This document shows, in pieces, positions 6,706 to 14,777 of a stretch of DNA of 15,783 nt. The notes under the pieces were generated by a model. That model ran no database searches, was not told the DNA's origin, and saw only the letters and a program-made list of their open reading frames with translations. Positions within the stretch are counted from its first letter, which is position 1, and every line of letters starts with the position of its first letter. Source of the stretch: Caryophanales bacterium UBA2253 (GTDB lineage Bacteria; Bacillota_I; Bacilli_A; ML615J-28; CAG-698). Both the position numbers and the translations under genes were made by a program. The stretch lies in assembly GCA_002347755.1 (NCBI GenBank), contig DDXT01000019.1, forward strand, positions 1 through 15,783, in the 5' to 3' direction.

Positions 6706-6711
6706 TCGTGT

Positions 6712-6740
6712 ATTATACAATAAAATCAAAAAAAAGTCAA
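6712..6740 (-). promoter_or_regulatory. Strong sigma-A promoter of infC-rpmI-rplT
   Basis: On the minus strand TTGACT (6735-6740), a 17-base spacer and TATAAT (6712-6717) give a near-consensus promoter. Transcription would start near 6705, at the 5' edge of the leader RNA. Confidence 0.9.
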
Positions 6741-6804
6741 CTGGTATTTTAAAATCATTCTGGTTCTCTTGACTTTGTTAATAATATCACAATCAATCAG
6801 GAAA

Positions 6805-7509
6805 TTAAAGGTCTTTGAAACGAAAAAAAACAAAGTTTATTATCAATATGATCATCACCAGGAAAAGGGCATGAAAAGCCCCAAAAACCAAATGCATTGA
6901 TTCGTCCTCAAACCCCAGAAAAACAAAGTTATAAATATTATAAATTCCCGAACCGGGGTTCTCGCTTATTAGCATTCCGATGTTCATGATTGAAAAGGGA
7001 ATGATTATCGTGTAAAGATTTTGAAAGGCTTGAACCAAAAGCATTCCAAAATAACCATAGAAAAGCAAAAGCAAAAAAAGATGAGCGAAAGACACCAGAT
7101 CATCACTCCGAAAAACGAATCCCCGGTATCCGACCCAGCCGACCGCCAGATAGATGACATACTCTCCTAAAACGAATAAAAAGCCGCCAATCCCAAGCGT
7201 TAAAACTTTGGAGGTAAAATACCGAAATCGGGAAACACCGGAAGTCAAAAGCAGACAGGAATACTGATCAATTTTGGGATGAAAGGAATTACCCATTAAA
7301 AAAATGGCCAAGAACCCCGAAACAATGCGAAGGATCATGAATGAATTAAAAAAATATAAAGAATTGCCTTCACGATATCCGTAAATGTCGGCCAAAAGCT
7401 GAACGGACAGAATATCGCCGATGACGGACAAAATCAAAACCGTCGCGATGGCAATCAAAAAGGTTTTATTGAACAGATAGTTAAAATGGCAAGATATCAG
7501 ATTTTTCAT
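6805..7509 (-). CDS. ABC-2-type transporter permease subunit
   Basis: This 234-residue integral membrane protein has about six predicted membrane helices (near 17-37, 53-73, 103-127, 141-162, 165-182 and 207-230). The pattern GNSFHPKIDQYSCLLLTSGVSRFRYFTSK (73-101, quoted in part) resembles the cytoplasmic coupling segment of ABC-2 permeases, where a conserved hairpin contacts the ATPase. It starts 29 bases inside the ATPase gene, so the two subunits are translationally coupled. Together with the ATPase and the two upstream exported proteins it forms a four-gene unit. The substrate and direction of transport cannot be read, though ABC-2 systems are usually exporters. No terminator is clear between its stop and the infC promoter. 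Confidence 0.75.
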   Translation of the reverse strand: MKNLISCHFNYLFNKTFLIAIATVLILSVIGDILSVQLLADIYGYREGNSLYFFNSFMILRIVSGFLAIFLMGNSFHPKIDQYSCLLLTSGVSRFRYFTSKVLTLGIGGFLFVLGEYVIYLAVGWVGYRGFVFRSDDLVSFAHLFLLLLFYGYFGMLLVQAFQNLYTIIIPFSIMNIGMLISENPGSGIYNIYNFVFLGFEDESMHLVFGAFHALFLVMIILIINFVFFRFKDL

Positions 7510-8113
7510 ACAATTTTCCGTTTTCCATAATCAGGGCAATGTCAGCCGCTTGTTCGTACTGCCTAGGGTAATGGGTCGTCACAATCATAGTTTTTTTCTC
7601 GATTTTAAGAGCTCTGATTTGGTTAACCAACCGCCTTTGCGATCTCTCGTCCAATCCGCTCATCGGTTCATCGAAAAAATAGAGTTCCGGGGAGGTCAAC
7701 AAAGCTTGAATGATCAGGACCTTTTGATTCATCCCCTTTGAAAGTTCTCCCATTTTCCGGTCACGGGAATCGGATAGTTCCCATTCTTCTAACAAGGCGT
7801 CGATCCTTTCGTTGGCTTTTTTTCCTTTCAAACCCCGGATCCTTGCCAGTTCAGACAAAAATTGATGAATGCTTAGAAATTCAGGAAAAACAATTTTCTC
7901 CGGGACATAGCCTATGGGGGTTTGATGAATCCTGGCTTCTCCGGAAGTAAAACTGATCAACTTAAGCATTCCTTTGAGAAGCGTGCTTTTCCCGCTGCCG
8001 TTTTCACCCACCAGCAGATAACACTTTCCCGAGCAGAAAGCATAGCTGACATTGTTCAGAACTTTATGCTTTCCGTATGATTTTTCCACTTCCATTAATT
8101 CAATAATTTTCAT
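7481..8113 (-). CDS. ABC transporter ATP-binding protein
   Basis: This 210-residue ATPase has all the nucleotide-binding motifs in order: Walker A GENGSGKST (36-44), a Glu in the Q-loop position within GYVPE (68-72), a degenerate signature LSKGM (124-128), Walker B LYFFDEP (144-150), D-loop SGLD (152-155) and the H-loop His181. The short length and PE-type Q loop fit the family that pairs with ABC-2 permeases. It overlaps the upstream anchored-protein gene by 14 bases and the downstream permease gene by 29 bases. This tight coupling indicates one complex or pathway. Confidence 0.93.
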   Translation of the reverse strand: MKIIELMEVEKSYGKHKVLNNVSYAFCSGKCYLLVGENGSGKSTLLKGMLKLISFTSGEARIHQTPIGYVPEKIVFPEFLSIHQFLSELARIRGLKGKKANERIDALLEEWELSDSRDRKMGELSKGMNQKVLIIQALLTSPELYFFDEPMSGLDERSQRRLVNQIRALKIEKKTMIVTTHYPRQYEQAADIALIMENGKLYEKSDILPF

Positions 8114-9059
8114 AAGTGCTGATGATCAGTTGGTTGATCTCCGGAAGATAAAACGCATAATCAGTAAAGTAAGTAAAATCGTCCAAATAATCGATTTTCT
8201 CTTCTCCATCGACGGAATATTCGATCAATAAACCGAAAGAATTGGTTTTCATTTCTATGACGTATTTTAGCGGAAGCAAAAAAGAAGCGTTCTCTCCTTC
8301 TGGAATTTCAATTCCCAAAATGGAATTGTCCCCGACGCCACTCACCTGATAGTCGAAGCCCAAAACGGAATCGATGGAATCGCTAGCTTGATAAGGGTAG
8401 TTGAGAGTTTCTGTTACATCCGAATTCGATACCGTAACATTACCGTCGAGGGGTTTGATCCGGGAAATGATCAAATTTGTTGAAGTAACGTTGCGAATTC
8501 CGATTTCGACTGCTACCAAGGTTTTTCCGGAATTAACAACGTTGACCAATCCCCGAAGTCTGGTAACGTAAAAATTGTCATGGAAAAAGGATGATACTTT
8601 GTAAAAAGAAAAGGAACCAATATACATAAAAACATCTTCATCGGTCTTGTTGCTGCCAATGGTCAGAAAAGCTTCCGGTATTTCCAATTGATAATCCGAG
8701 TCAGTGGTAAAGTCTACTTTAAAGCGGAATTCAAATGAAAAAAAGTTTTCATTTCGGAGAAAGACCGGTTCTTTGGAAGGATTGATGGCCACTAGGGTCA
8801 AAGGCAACTGATTCTCCCGTTCCCGGTCGCTGACCGAGCAGGATGTAATGCTGTTAAAATCGGTCAGGTGAGTGCTAGGGGAATTGACAAGCAAATTGAC
8901 CGACAACTCCTCTTCTTCCGAATAACTCGAAACCAGGTTGTGAGCCACCGGAAAGGCGGTGACTTTAAGAGTGGATGATTGTTTGGCGAAAACAATTACC
9001 AAGCCAACAACAAGAAGCGAAACAATTAGGAATATTATCACATAATGAATTTTCTTCAT
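8100..9059 (-). CDS. Membrane-anchored extracytoplasmic protein of unknown function, in an ABC operon
   Basis: I do not recognise this 319-residue protein. An N-terminal hydrophobic helix (about 7-25) without a clear cleavage site or lipobox suggests a signal anchor, leaving about 290 residues outside the cell. The exterior part is rich in alternating hydrophobic residues, with segments such as VAVEIGIRNVTSTNLIISRI and ASFLLPLKYVIEM, and looks like one or two beta-sandwich domains. Its ATG overlaps the TGA of the upstream exported-protein gene (TGATG), and its own end overlaps the ATPase gene, so it is surely co-expressed with the transporter. It could be a transporter accessory or substrate-capture protein, or an envelope protein. 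That role is an inference from position only. Confidence 0.72.
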   Translation of the reverse strand: MKKIHYVIIFLIVSLLVVGLVIVFAKQSSTLKVTAFPVAHNLVSSYSEEEELSVNLLVNSPSTHLTDFNSITSCSVSDRERENQLPLTLVAINPSKEPVFLRNENFFSFEFRFKVDFTTDSDYQLEIPEAFLTIGSNKTDEDVFMYIGSFSFYKVSSFFHDNFYVTRLRGLVNVVNSGKTLVAVEIGIRNVTSTNLIISRIKPLDGNVTVSNSDVTETLNYPYQASDSIDSVLGFDYQVSGVGDNSILGIEIPEGENASFLLPLKYVIEMKTNSFGLLIEYSVDGEEKIDYLDDFTYFTDYAFYLPEINQLIISTYENY

Positions 9060-9694
9060 CAGGATAATTCTTCCTCAAACAATTCGTAATAACGGGTTAT
9101 GATGTCGACATATTCCCAAGTGCCTTTCTTAAAAGTGATCCCCAAGAAACAGTACTTGCTGACGCCGTTGGTAACGACCGCATCACCGGTGACTCGGAAG
9201 GTCATCCGATGATAAGGTTCAACAACAAACGAAAACTTTGTATCTTCAACTCGGGTAATCGCCGTGGTTCGATCCAATTCAATCTCGCCGGCAGCTTTCA
9301 AGCCGGCGTCTATTTTTTTTATGTTTCCTTCAAACTGTCCGGATAATGTTCCGGTCGTCTTGATGCTTCGTTCTGAATAATTGGTTTCCTTCATCTGGTA
9401 ATCAATTTCCAATCGGTCATTGGTCCGATTGCTTCGTGCGAATATTATTTCTCCCAGATAAGTAGCCTGGCTTTTAATATTAAAGAAATGATATTTCCAC
9501 CCAAAGAATCGATTCTTCCCAAGCGCCTTATAACCGGCTTGAATCTGAGTCGAAGTCATGTCAACCAATAGTTCGCCTTCCTCTTCAAAGGAAACGGTCA
9601 TGATCCCCTCGTGTCCGGTCGTCGAATAAGCCTCGGTTTTTAGAAAACCAATGGTGGCCCATAAACATAAGACAACAATTAATAACTTTTTCAT
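9059..9694 (-). CDS. Exported protein of unknown function, first gene of the ABC operon
   Basis: This 211-residue protein is not recognised. I place the start at the ATG at 9694, which has GGAGG six bases upstream; a TTG start five codons earlier would swallow that site. The N-terminus MKKLLIVVLCLWATIGFL is a classic signal peptide, with probable cleavage after KTEA (about residue 19). No lipobox, sortase motif or C-terminal anchor is visible, so it may be secreted or wall-associated. The mature part is predicted mostly beta strand, with a central IKTTGTLSGQFEGNIKKIDA stretch. It ends in a one-base overlap with the anchored-protein gene. A small inverted repeat lies just upstream at 9721-9737. 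Confidence 0.72.
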   Translation of the reverse strand: MKKLLIVVLCLWATIGFLKTEAYSTTGHEGIMTVSFEEEGELLVDMTSTQIQAGYKALGKNRFFGWKYHFFNIKSQATYLGEIIFARSNRTNDRLEIDYQMKETNYSERSIKTTGTLSGQFEGNIKKIDAGLKAAGEIELDRTTAITRVEDTKFSFVVEPYHRMTFRVTGDAVVTNGVSKYCFLGITFKKGTWEYVDIITRYYELFEEELS

Positions 9695-9720
9695 ATTTCG
9701 CCTCCGCAAGTATATTATCC

Positions 9721-9737
9721 GAAAACTTCGCGTTTTC
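9721..9737. promoter_or_regulatory. Short inverted repeat upstream of the ABC operon
   Basis: GAAAAC and GTTTTC (6-bp arms, 5-base spacing) lie about 30 bases before the ATG of the first operon gene and just past the aminopeptidase stop. It lacks a T tract, so it is a poor terminator. It may be an operator for the ABC operon, or it may be chance. The -10-like boxes TAATAT and TATACT lie just downstream, without a good -35. Confidence 0.3.
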
Positions 9738-9758
9738 CGTTACGAAGGACAAAAAAGG

Positions 9759-11027
9759 CTACTTCTTGGAAGCAGCCATGAATTTTTCAATATCGGGAAT
9801 CTCTTTGATGATTCTCTCGCTTAAGTTTTCCGCTCCGTCTTCGGTTATCAGGACGTTGTCCTCAATTCGAATGCCGAGGTTCTCTTCTTCGACATACAAT
9901 CCCGGTTCAACGGTCAGGACCATGTCCTTAGCCAAAGCCAGTTCATTCAAACCCGGATCGTGAGTGTCCAAGCCGGTGAAATGGCCGATGGAATGAAAAT
10001 AATACTTGACCAGTTCTTTTTCATCTTTGATCAATCCCAGCCCAAAAGCGGCCTTAGTCAGCAAATCTTTGGCGAAGTCATTGTATTCTTTCCAGGTAAT
10101 CCCCGGTTTCAAGAAAGCGATGCACTTTTTGTTGACATCCAAAACCGCTTGGTAAACCGTTTTTTGACGAGCCGTGAATTTTCCGTTGACCGGAAAAGTT
10201 CGGGTGATGTCGCTGACATAGAATTCGGTGCGCGATCCCAGGTCAAACAAAACCAAATCGCCGTTTTCCAAAACTTTATTGTTGGCAACATAATGTAAAA
10301 TCGCCCCGTTTTTTCCGCTTCCGGCGATGGTTTTGAAAGCATAGTCTTTCTGACCGTCGGATTTGATCGCAAAATCAAAATATGCTTCCAATTGATATTC
10401 GTAAAGCCCGGCTTTCGAATGGGCCATCAGGCTTTCAATTCCGGCTTGAGTCGTTTTGATGCTTTCGCAAATCAACGCCACTTCTTCCGGAGTCTTGATC
10501 ATTCTTAAGCCGATGACAATTTCATAAGCGTTGTGAATTGCCACTTCCGGATATTGTTTTCTTAGGAAATGTTTAGAAAATTCCAAAGCCGGATTGGTAT
10601 AAACCCCGTTATTGCGTCTTTCCAAATTCAAATAAACGTTTTTAATGCGTTCCGTATGATAGCGGGAATTGTTCAATAGCGAAAAAACAAAATTGTTGAA
10701 TTCATTCGCGTACATTACCTTTTCGATTCCGGATTGTTGGCTAGCTTCTTCAGGAGTAAGTTTTCGTCCTACCCACTTGCTTAAAATTTCATCATTTGGT
10801 TCGATGAAAAGGGTCTCTTGGATCTTTTGGCCTTTCTTGGTGATAACCAACATGACATTGGCTTGATTGATCCCGGCCAGATAATAAAAGTTTTTGTCTA
10901 CTTCAAAAGGATAATCTTCATCCGCGGATTTCGGGAAAGTTCGGCCGGAGAAAAAGATGGACAGCGAATTGTCCATGACTTGTTGAAAATATTTTTGGCG
11001 GTTGTTGACGAAGAATTCTTGTTTCAT
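9759..11027 (-). CDS. pepP: Aminopeptidase P (Xaa-Pro aminopeptidase)
   Basis: This 422-residue M24-family metallopeptidase removes N-terminal residues preceding proline. It has an N-terminal AMP_N domain (about 1-130) and a C-terminal pita-bread domain. All five expected dinuclear metal ligands are present: Asp262 and Asp273 (LFDLGS, VSDITRTF), His349 (HSIGHF), Glu374 (TVEPGLY) and Glu389 (RIEDN). Spacing and length agree with E. coli PepP. There is no signal peptide, so it is cytoplasmic. The ATG follows the pgcA stop by two bases, and AGTAGGT at the pgcA end serves as a weak ribosome site, implying coupling. It is the last gene of the unit starting at 13888; no convincing terminator follows it. 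Confidence 0.93.
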   Translation of the reverse strand: MKQEFFVNNRQKYFQQVMDNSLSIFFSGRTFPKSADEDYPFEVDKNFYYLAGINQANVMLVITKKGQKIQETLFIEPNDEILSKWVGRKLTPEEASQQSGIEKVMYANEFNNFVFSLLNNSRYHTERIKNVYLNLERRNNGVYTNPALEFSKHFLRKQYPEVAIHNAYEIVIGLRMIKTPEEVALICESIKTTQAGIESLMAHSKAGLYEYQLEAYFDFAIKSDGQKDYAFKTIAGSGKNGAILHYVANNKVLENGDLVLFDLGSRTEFYVSDITRTFPVNGKFTARQKTVYQAVLDVNKKCIAFLKPGITWKEYNDFAKDLLTKAAFGLGLIKDEKELVKYYFHSIGHFTGLDTHDPGLNELALAKDMVLTVEPGLYVEEENLGIRIEDNVLITEDGAENLSERIIKEIPDIEKFMAASKK

Positions 11028-11029
11028 AA

Positions 11030-12709
11030 TTAACCTACTTTCTTGATTATTTCAAAAACGGCTTCTTTGATCTCTTTAAATTTGTTTTCAACCAAATTTC
11101 GATTGTGAGAGACCACTGAAAAATATACTTTCATTTTCGGTTCGGTTCCGCTTGGTCGCAAAACGAACCAACTTCCGTCCTCAAGGTAATATTTGATGAC
11201 GTTGGAAACAGGTAAGGTAATGGGCGTGATCGAGCCGATCTCTTTCTTTTGAGAAGTCAGGTAATCCTCTTTGCATACGATCCGGAATTTGCCGATTTTT
11301 TCGTAAGGGGTATGGTGAAAATGGTCCAATATTCTTTCGATCTTTTCGGCTCCCTCCCGACCTTCCAAACTGATGTTGACCAAATCGTCGTGGAAATACC
11401 CGAATTGCAAATAGATTTCATCCAAAACCTGAACCAAGGTCTTACCCTGGGATTTGTAATAATTGGCGGCTTCGCAGCACAGAAGCAAAGCTTGCAAAGA
11501 ATCCTTATCACGGACGAAGTCGCTGACCACGTATCCGTAAGATTCCTCATAACCGAAGAAAAATTGTTTGTCCGTTCCTTCCAATAATTTGGCCTGCGAA
11601 CCGATGTATTTGAAACCGGTCAGGGTGGAGATGACTTCCAACCCTTTGCTTTTCGCGATCTTGGCTCCCAGCTCAGAAGTGACGATGGTATTGAAAACCA
11701 CCGCCGGCAATTTAATCGGGCGGTTATTTACCAGATAATAAATCAAAATGGCTCCGGTTTGATTTCCGTTCAGCAACCGGTATTCCCCTTTGTCCAAAAC
11801 GGCTATTCCGACGCGGTCTGCATCCGGATCAGTCGCCACACAAATATCCGCATTATTGGCTTTAGCATATTTGATTGCCAGTTCAAAAGCCCCCGGATTT
11901 TCAGGATTGGGAGATGAAACCGTCGAAAACAATGGATCAGGAACCATTTGTTCAGTTACGAAAATCGGGTTATAGCCAAGTTGTTGCAAAAGTTTTTTGC
12001 CTAAAACCGCTGCGGTTCCATGCAGAGGGGTGAAAACGACCCGGAAATTGTTTTTGTCCAACTTAGGGTTAACACTGATTTCCTTGACCTTCTTCAAATA
12101 TTCATTGTTGACTTCAACGGGAACATTCTGAACTTTTCCCCGCGCCAACAAAGCCGTAAAATCCTCGACTTTTATGTCAAATGCATCTGGGGCTTGAGCG
12201 ATTTCGGAGATGACCTGATCTGCCAGTTCGGGAACCAATTGGCACCCGTCTTCATCATATATTTTGTATCCGTTGTATTTTGGGGGATTGTGGCTGGCGG
12301 TAATGACAATTCCGCCGCTGGCCTGAAGATAATGAACGGCGAATGACAGGACCGGCGTTGGAGTAATGTCCTTGAAAACATAAGATTTAATTCCGAGCGA
12401 TGCCAACACTTTCGCGGATTCCATGGCAAATTGCCAGCTTTTATTTCGAGAATCATAGGCGATGACAACGGATGCTCCGGAAGGGTGGCGTTTCAAAATG
12501 TATTTTCCATAACCATAATTAGCAAGGCGAAGTGTGTAAATATTCATTCGGTTGGTCCCGACACCCATGATTCCGCGGATTCCACCGGTTCCGAAAGTCA
12601 AGTCAGTATAAAACGCATCCTGAAGTTGGTTTTCATCCAATTTTCCAAGTTCTTGTTTTAGTTCCGGATCAAGTTCCGGATATTTCAACCATTTTTGAAT
12701 GTTTTGCAT
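11030..12709 (-). CDS. pgcA: Alpha-phosphoglucomutase / phosphosugar mutase
   Basis: This 559-residue enzyme interconverts glucose 1-phosphate and glucose 6-phosphate and closely resembles Bacillus PgcA along its length. Key motifs are the phosphoserine loop TASHNPPKYNGYK (137-149, Ser139), the metal loop DPDADR (294-299), the sugar-binding loop GYEES (386-390) and the phosphate-binding loop RPSGTEPK (518-525). It links glycan precursor synthesis (UDP-glucose) to glycolysis, so it could serve both the GH13 enzyme and the glycan polymerase in this window. AAGGAG lies five bases before the ATG. It is second in the unit with the CDF transporter (12-base gap) and the aminopeptidase. Activity on mannose phosphates cannot be excluded. 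Confidence 0.93.
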   Translation of the reverse strand: MQNIQKWLKYPELDPELKQELGKLDENQLQDAFYTDLTFGTGGIRGIMGVGTNRMNIYTLRLANYGYGKYILKRHPSGASVVIAYDSRNKSWQFAMESAKVLASLGIKSYVFKDITPTPVLSFAVHYLQASGGIVITASHNPPKYNGYKIYDEDGCQLVPELADQVISEIAQAPDAFDIKVEDFTALLARGKVQNVPVEVNNEYLKKVKEISVNPKLDKNNFRVVFTPLHGTAAVLGKKLLQQLGYNPIFVTEQMVPDPLFSTVSSPNPENPGAFELAIKYAKANNADICVATDPDADRVGIAVLDKGEYRLLNGNQTGAILIYYLVNNRPIKLPAVVFNTIVTSELGAKIAKSKGLEVISTLTGFKYIGSQAKLLEGTDKQFFFGYEESYGYVVSDFVRDKDSLQALLLCCEAANYYKSQGKTLVQVLDEIYLQFGYFHDDLVNISLEGREGAEKIERILDHFHHTPYEKIGKFRIVCKEDYLTSQKKEIGSITPITLPVSNVIKYYLEDGSWFVLRPSGTEPKMKVYFSVVSHNRNLVENKFKEIKEAVFEIIKKVG

Positions 12710-12721
12710 ATTTTCTCCTTT

Positions 12722-13888
12722 TTAAGAAATAGCTTCGCGATCAAAGGTAATGACTAAGTTGAGACTGGCATCGAGTTCTTTGATCTTGGTGCCGATGGCC
12801 GTTTTGATCTCCTCTGGTGTCAAGTCATATTTTAATGGAACTACCAAATCAAAAATGATGTTGGTATGAGTCGGGCCTTTAACGATTCTAAAATCATGAA
12901 AGGTCAGAACCGGGTCAATCCCCTTGATTATGTCGGCGACTTTTTCCCTCAGTTCGTGCACATAAGGATTTTTGACATCAATCGGGTCCATGTGAATTAC
13001 CAAATTTAATTCAGTCTTCATAAAATCGTGTTCGATGTTATCGATAATATCATGACTGATGTTGATGTCCATGGTACTGTCCACCTCAACATGCGCGGTG
13101 ATGAAGGTTTTAGCCGGGCCGTAATTGTGAACTATTAGGTCGTGAATGCCGAGCACGCCTTCATAAGAGAGAATTTTTTTCTTGATTCGTGTAACGAAAT
13201 CCGGAGTCGGCGCTTCACCAATCAAAGGTGAAATGGTATCTTTGACCAAACCAATGCCGTTGATAATGATTAAAATGGAAACAACGAGACCCATGTATCC
13301 GTCTAGGTTAACAGCGAAAAATTTCCCGATCAATACCGAAATGAGGACACCGGAAGTGGCGATGACGTCATTGAAACTATCCGACGAGGTGGCGAGCAGG
13401 GCTTTGGATTTTATGATTTTCGCATTGCTCCGATAGAAGAAACCTTGCCAAATTTTTATGCCGATGGCCCCAATCAGAATGCCGATGGAAATCCAACTGT
13501 AGTCCAATTCCACCGGGGTGATGATTTTTAAAATCGAGTTGTACATTAGGAGAAGGCCGACGGCGAGAATCGAGAAGGAAACGATCAGCCCCGACACATA
13601 TTCGATTCTTTGGTGACCGAAGGGATGATCCTTGTCCGCAGGAATCGCGGAAAGCCGAAAACCGATGACCGTTACCAAAGATGAGCCGGCATCCGAAAAG
13701 TTATTGATGCCGTCGGCCAGAATGGAAATGCTTCCGATGATTATTCCAATCGAAACTTTCGCAATGCTTAGAGCCAAATTGGATATGATCCCAACAATTC
13801 CCGCCATTTTTCCATAAGCTATTCGAACTTTGGCTTTGTTGACGCTTTTATAATCCTTTATGAACAATCTCGCAAATACCTGTTTCAT
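12722..13888 (-). CDS. Cation diffusion facilitator, Mn-type metal site
   Basis: This 388-residue CDF family protein has six predicted membrane helices and a long cytoplasmic C-terminal region (from about 205). The Zn-type HxxxD signature of helix 2 is replaced by NxxxD (Asn62, Asp66 in ILADGINNFSD), and helix 5 has DxxxD (Asp170, Asp174 in SDSFND). An Asn-Asp-Asp-Asp quartet is the pattern of bacterial Mn(II) exporters such as MntE, so manganese efflux is the best inference. HPFGHQRIEY (88-97) is a conserved loop. The tail appears to contain two consecutive ferredoxin-like modules, longer than the usual single one. The ATG follows AGAGGA and a promoter at 13913-13941. It heads the unit with pgcA and pepP. 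Confidence 0.88.
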   Translation of the reverse strand: MKQVFARLFIKDYKSVNKAKVRIAYGKMAGIVGIISNLALSIAKVSIGIIIGSISILADGINNFSDAGSSLVTVIGFRLSAIPADKDHPFGHQRIEYVSGLIVSFSILAVGLLLMYNSILKIITPVELDYSWISIGILIGAIGIKIWQGFFYRSNAKIIKSKALLATSSDSFNDVIATSGVLISVLIGKFFAVNLDGYMGLVVSILIIINGIGLVKDTISPLIGEAPTPDFVTRIKKKILSYEGVLGIHDLIVHNYGPAKTFITAHVEVDSTMDINISHDIIDNIEHDFMKTELNLVIHMDPIDVKNPYVHELREKVADIIKGIDPVLTFHDFRIVKGPTHTNIIFDLVVPLKYDLTPEEIKTAIGTKIKELDASLNLVITFDREAIS

Positions 13889-13912
13889 AACAATCGTCCT
13901 CTTTTTAAGTAT

Positions 13913-13941
13913 ATTCTACTCTATTTTGACGGCATTAACAA
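13913..13941 (-). promoter_or_regulatory. Promoter of the CDF-pgcA-pepP unit
   Basis: On the minus strand TTGTTA (13936-13941), a 17-base spacer and TAGAAT (13913-13918) precede the CDF gene, directly after the preceding terminator's T tract. Confidence 0.6.
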
Positions 13942-13943
13942 GT

Positions 13944-13982
13944 AAAAATAAAAATTGACGGCCGCTTTTGTTCGGCCGTCAA
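13944..13982 (-). terminator. Strong rho-independent terminator of the SHOCT-like cluster
   Basis: On the minus strand TTGACGGCCG and CGGCCGTCAA form a perfect 10-bp GC-rich stem around an 8-base loop, followed by TTTTTATTTTT. It lies 18 bases past the last gene of the cluster. Confidence 0.93.
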
Positions 13983-13999
13983 CTTGGTTAGGGAGGATC

Positions 14000-14419
14000 T
14001 CAGTCGATATAGATGTTTACGACGTCGCCTTCGCTGGATTCAACGTCAATGATATCTCCCATTACATCGCTTTCGATGCAATGAAGAATCATATCAAAAT
14101 CAATCGAGTTTTTCATGAAATCACTGTCCATGCCATCGATCTGAATCTTTCCGAACATCCCTTGAGTATTTCCGCTTTTGATGGCGGCTTTGACGAGGTT
14201 GACCGGAAGTTTGATGTTGACCTTGTCGCCTTCGGAAGACAGCACCTTAATGTGCAAAAAACGGGGGGAGTTTTGTTTTAGGGCGTTAACTTCTTTTAGT
14301 TCCTTTCCGTTCACCTCGACTTTGTTCTTGTCGAGAGTTGACAGCAATTCGTTGGCTTCGGTGGCGCTAATGACACCATTGGCAAGCATTTCCAAAATTT
14401 TCATTCTTTCTTCATTCAT
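14000..14419 (-). CDS. SHOCT-like (YvlB/LiaX N-terminal type) protein, 139 aa
   Basis: The N-terminus holds the helical-hairpin motif KILEMLANGVISATEANELL (about residues 6-25), and a linker leads to a small alpha/beta domain that begins RFLHIKVLSSEGDKVNIKLP and ends in two beta strands around VESSEGDVVNIYID. This architecture is frequent in Bacillota next to DUF2089 proteins; its biochemical role is unknown. The start is set at ATG 14419, which overlaps the upstream stop by eight bases. The ATG at 14440 has no ribosome site, only a poly-A stretch. The protein has no signal or membrane helix and is acidic at its C-terminus. It is the last gene of the five-gene unit and is followed by a strong terminator. 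Confidence 0.82.
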   Translation of the reverse strand: MNEERMKILEMLANGVISATEANELLSTLDKNKVEVNGKELKEVNALKQNSPRFLHIKVLSSEGDKVNIKLPVNLVKAAIKSGNTQGMFGKIQIDGMDSDFMKNSIDFDMILHCIESDVMGDIIDVESSEGDVVNIYID

Positions 14420-14717
14420 CTTCGTTCTCTTTGTATTCATATTTTTTGTTTTTTTTGTTTAATTTGGCGTCAACTTTTTTTAAGGCATCACTGACAGCAG
14501 TGGTAGCATCTTCTCCGACCCGGCTCAGTCGTTCGTTCAGCTTTTTGAGTTTTCCCCGCAACTCTTCTTGCGCTTCCTGAAAATCTTTGTTTTTTTCTCG
14601 GCAAGGTTTCTTGGTTTCGCTTGGTTCATCAGCGATGGCATCCAATAAAGCAATAGCTTCCGGTACGGTTATGATGCCGTCTTTCAGGATTTGTAAAATT
14701 TTTTCTCTTTCATCCAT
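14412..14717 (-). CDS. SHOCT-like motif plus helical tail, 101 aa
   Basis: The N-terminus carries the cluster motif KILQILKDGIITVPEAIALL (about residues 5-24). It is followed by a charged region, a long likely helix (EELRGKLKKLNERLSRVGED, then ATTAVSDALKKVDAKLNKK) and a lysine/glutamate-rich end. The tail is amphipathic and could be a coiled coil or membrane- or partner-binding helix, with no membrane segment. I chose ATG 14717 because GAGGA is six bases upstream of it; an ATG two codons earlier is too close to that site. The end overlaps the next gene by eight bases. No enzymatic function is visible; a regulatory or scaffold role is an inference. Confidence 0.78.
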   Translation of the reverse strand: MDEREKILQILKDGIITVPEAIALLDAIADEPSETKKPCREKNKDFQEAQEELRGKLKKLNERLSRVGEDATTAVSDALKKVDAKLNKKNKKYEYKENEDE

Positions 14718-14777
14718 ATTCATTCCTCACTTTTCATTTTTGCTTCAGAAAATATTAAATCATTGATATTTTGGGTC

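Noticed and set aside
6741..6804. Terminator for the ABC operon between the permease stop and the infC promoter
   Set aside because: The only palindromes are A/T-rich (TTTTAAAA) or widely spaced GTCAA/TTGAC; none gives a convincing stem plus T tract.
9695..9709. TTG start giving a 216-residue version of the exported protein
   Set aside because: The GGAGG ribosome site lies within those extra codons and is correctly spaced for the ATG at 9694, which also begins a normal signal peptide.
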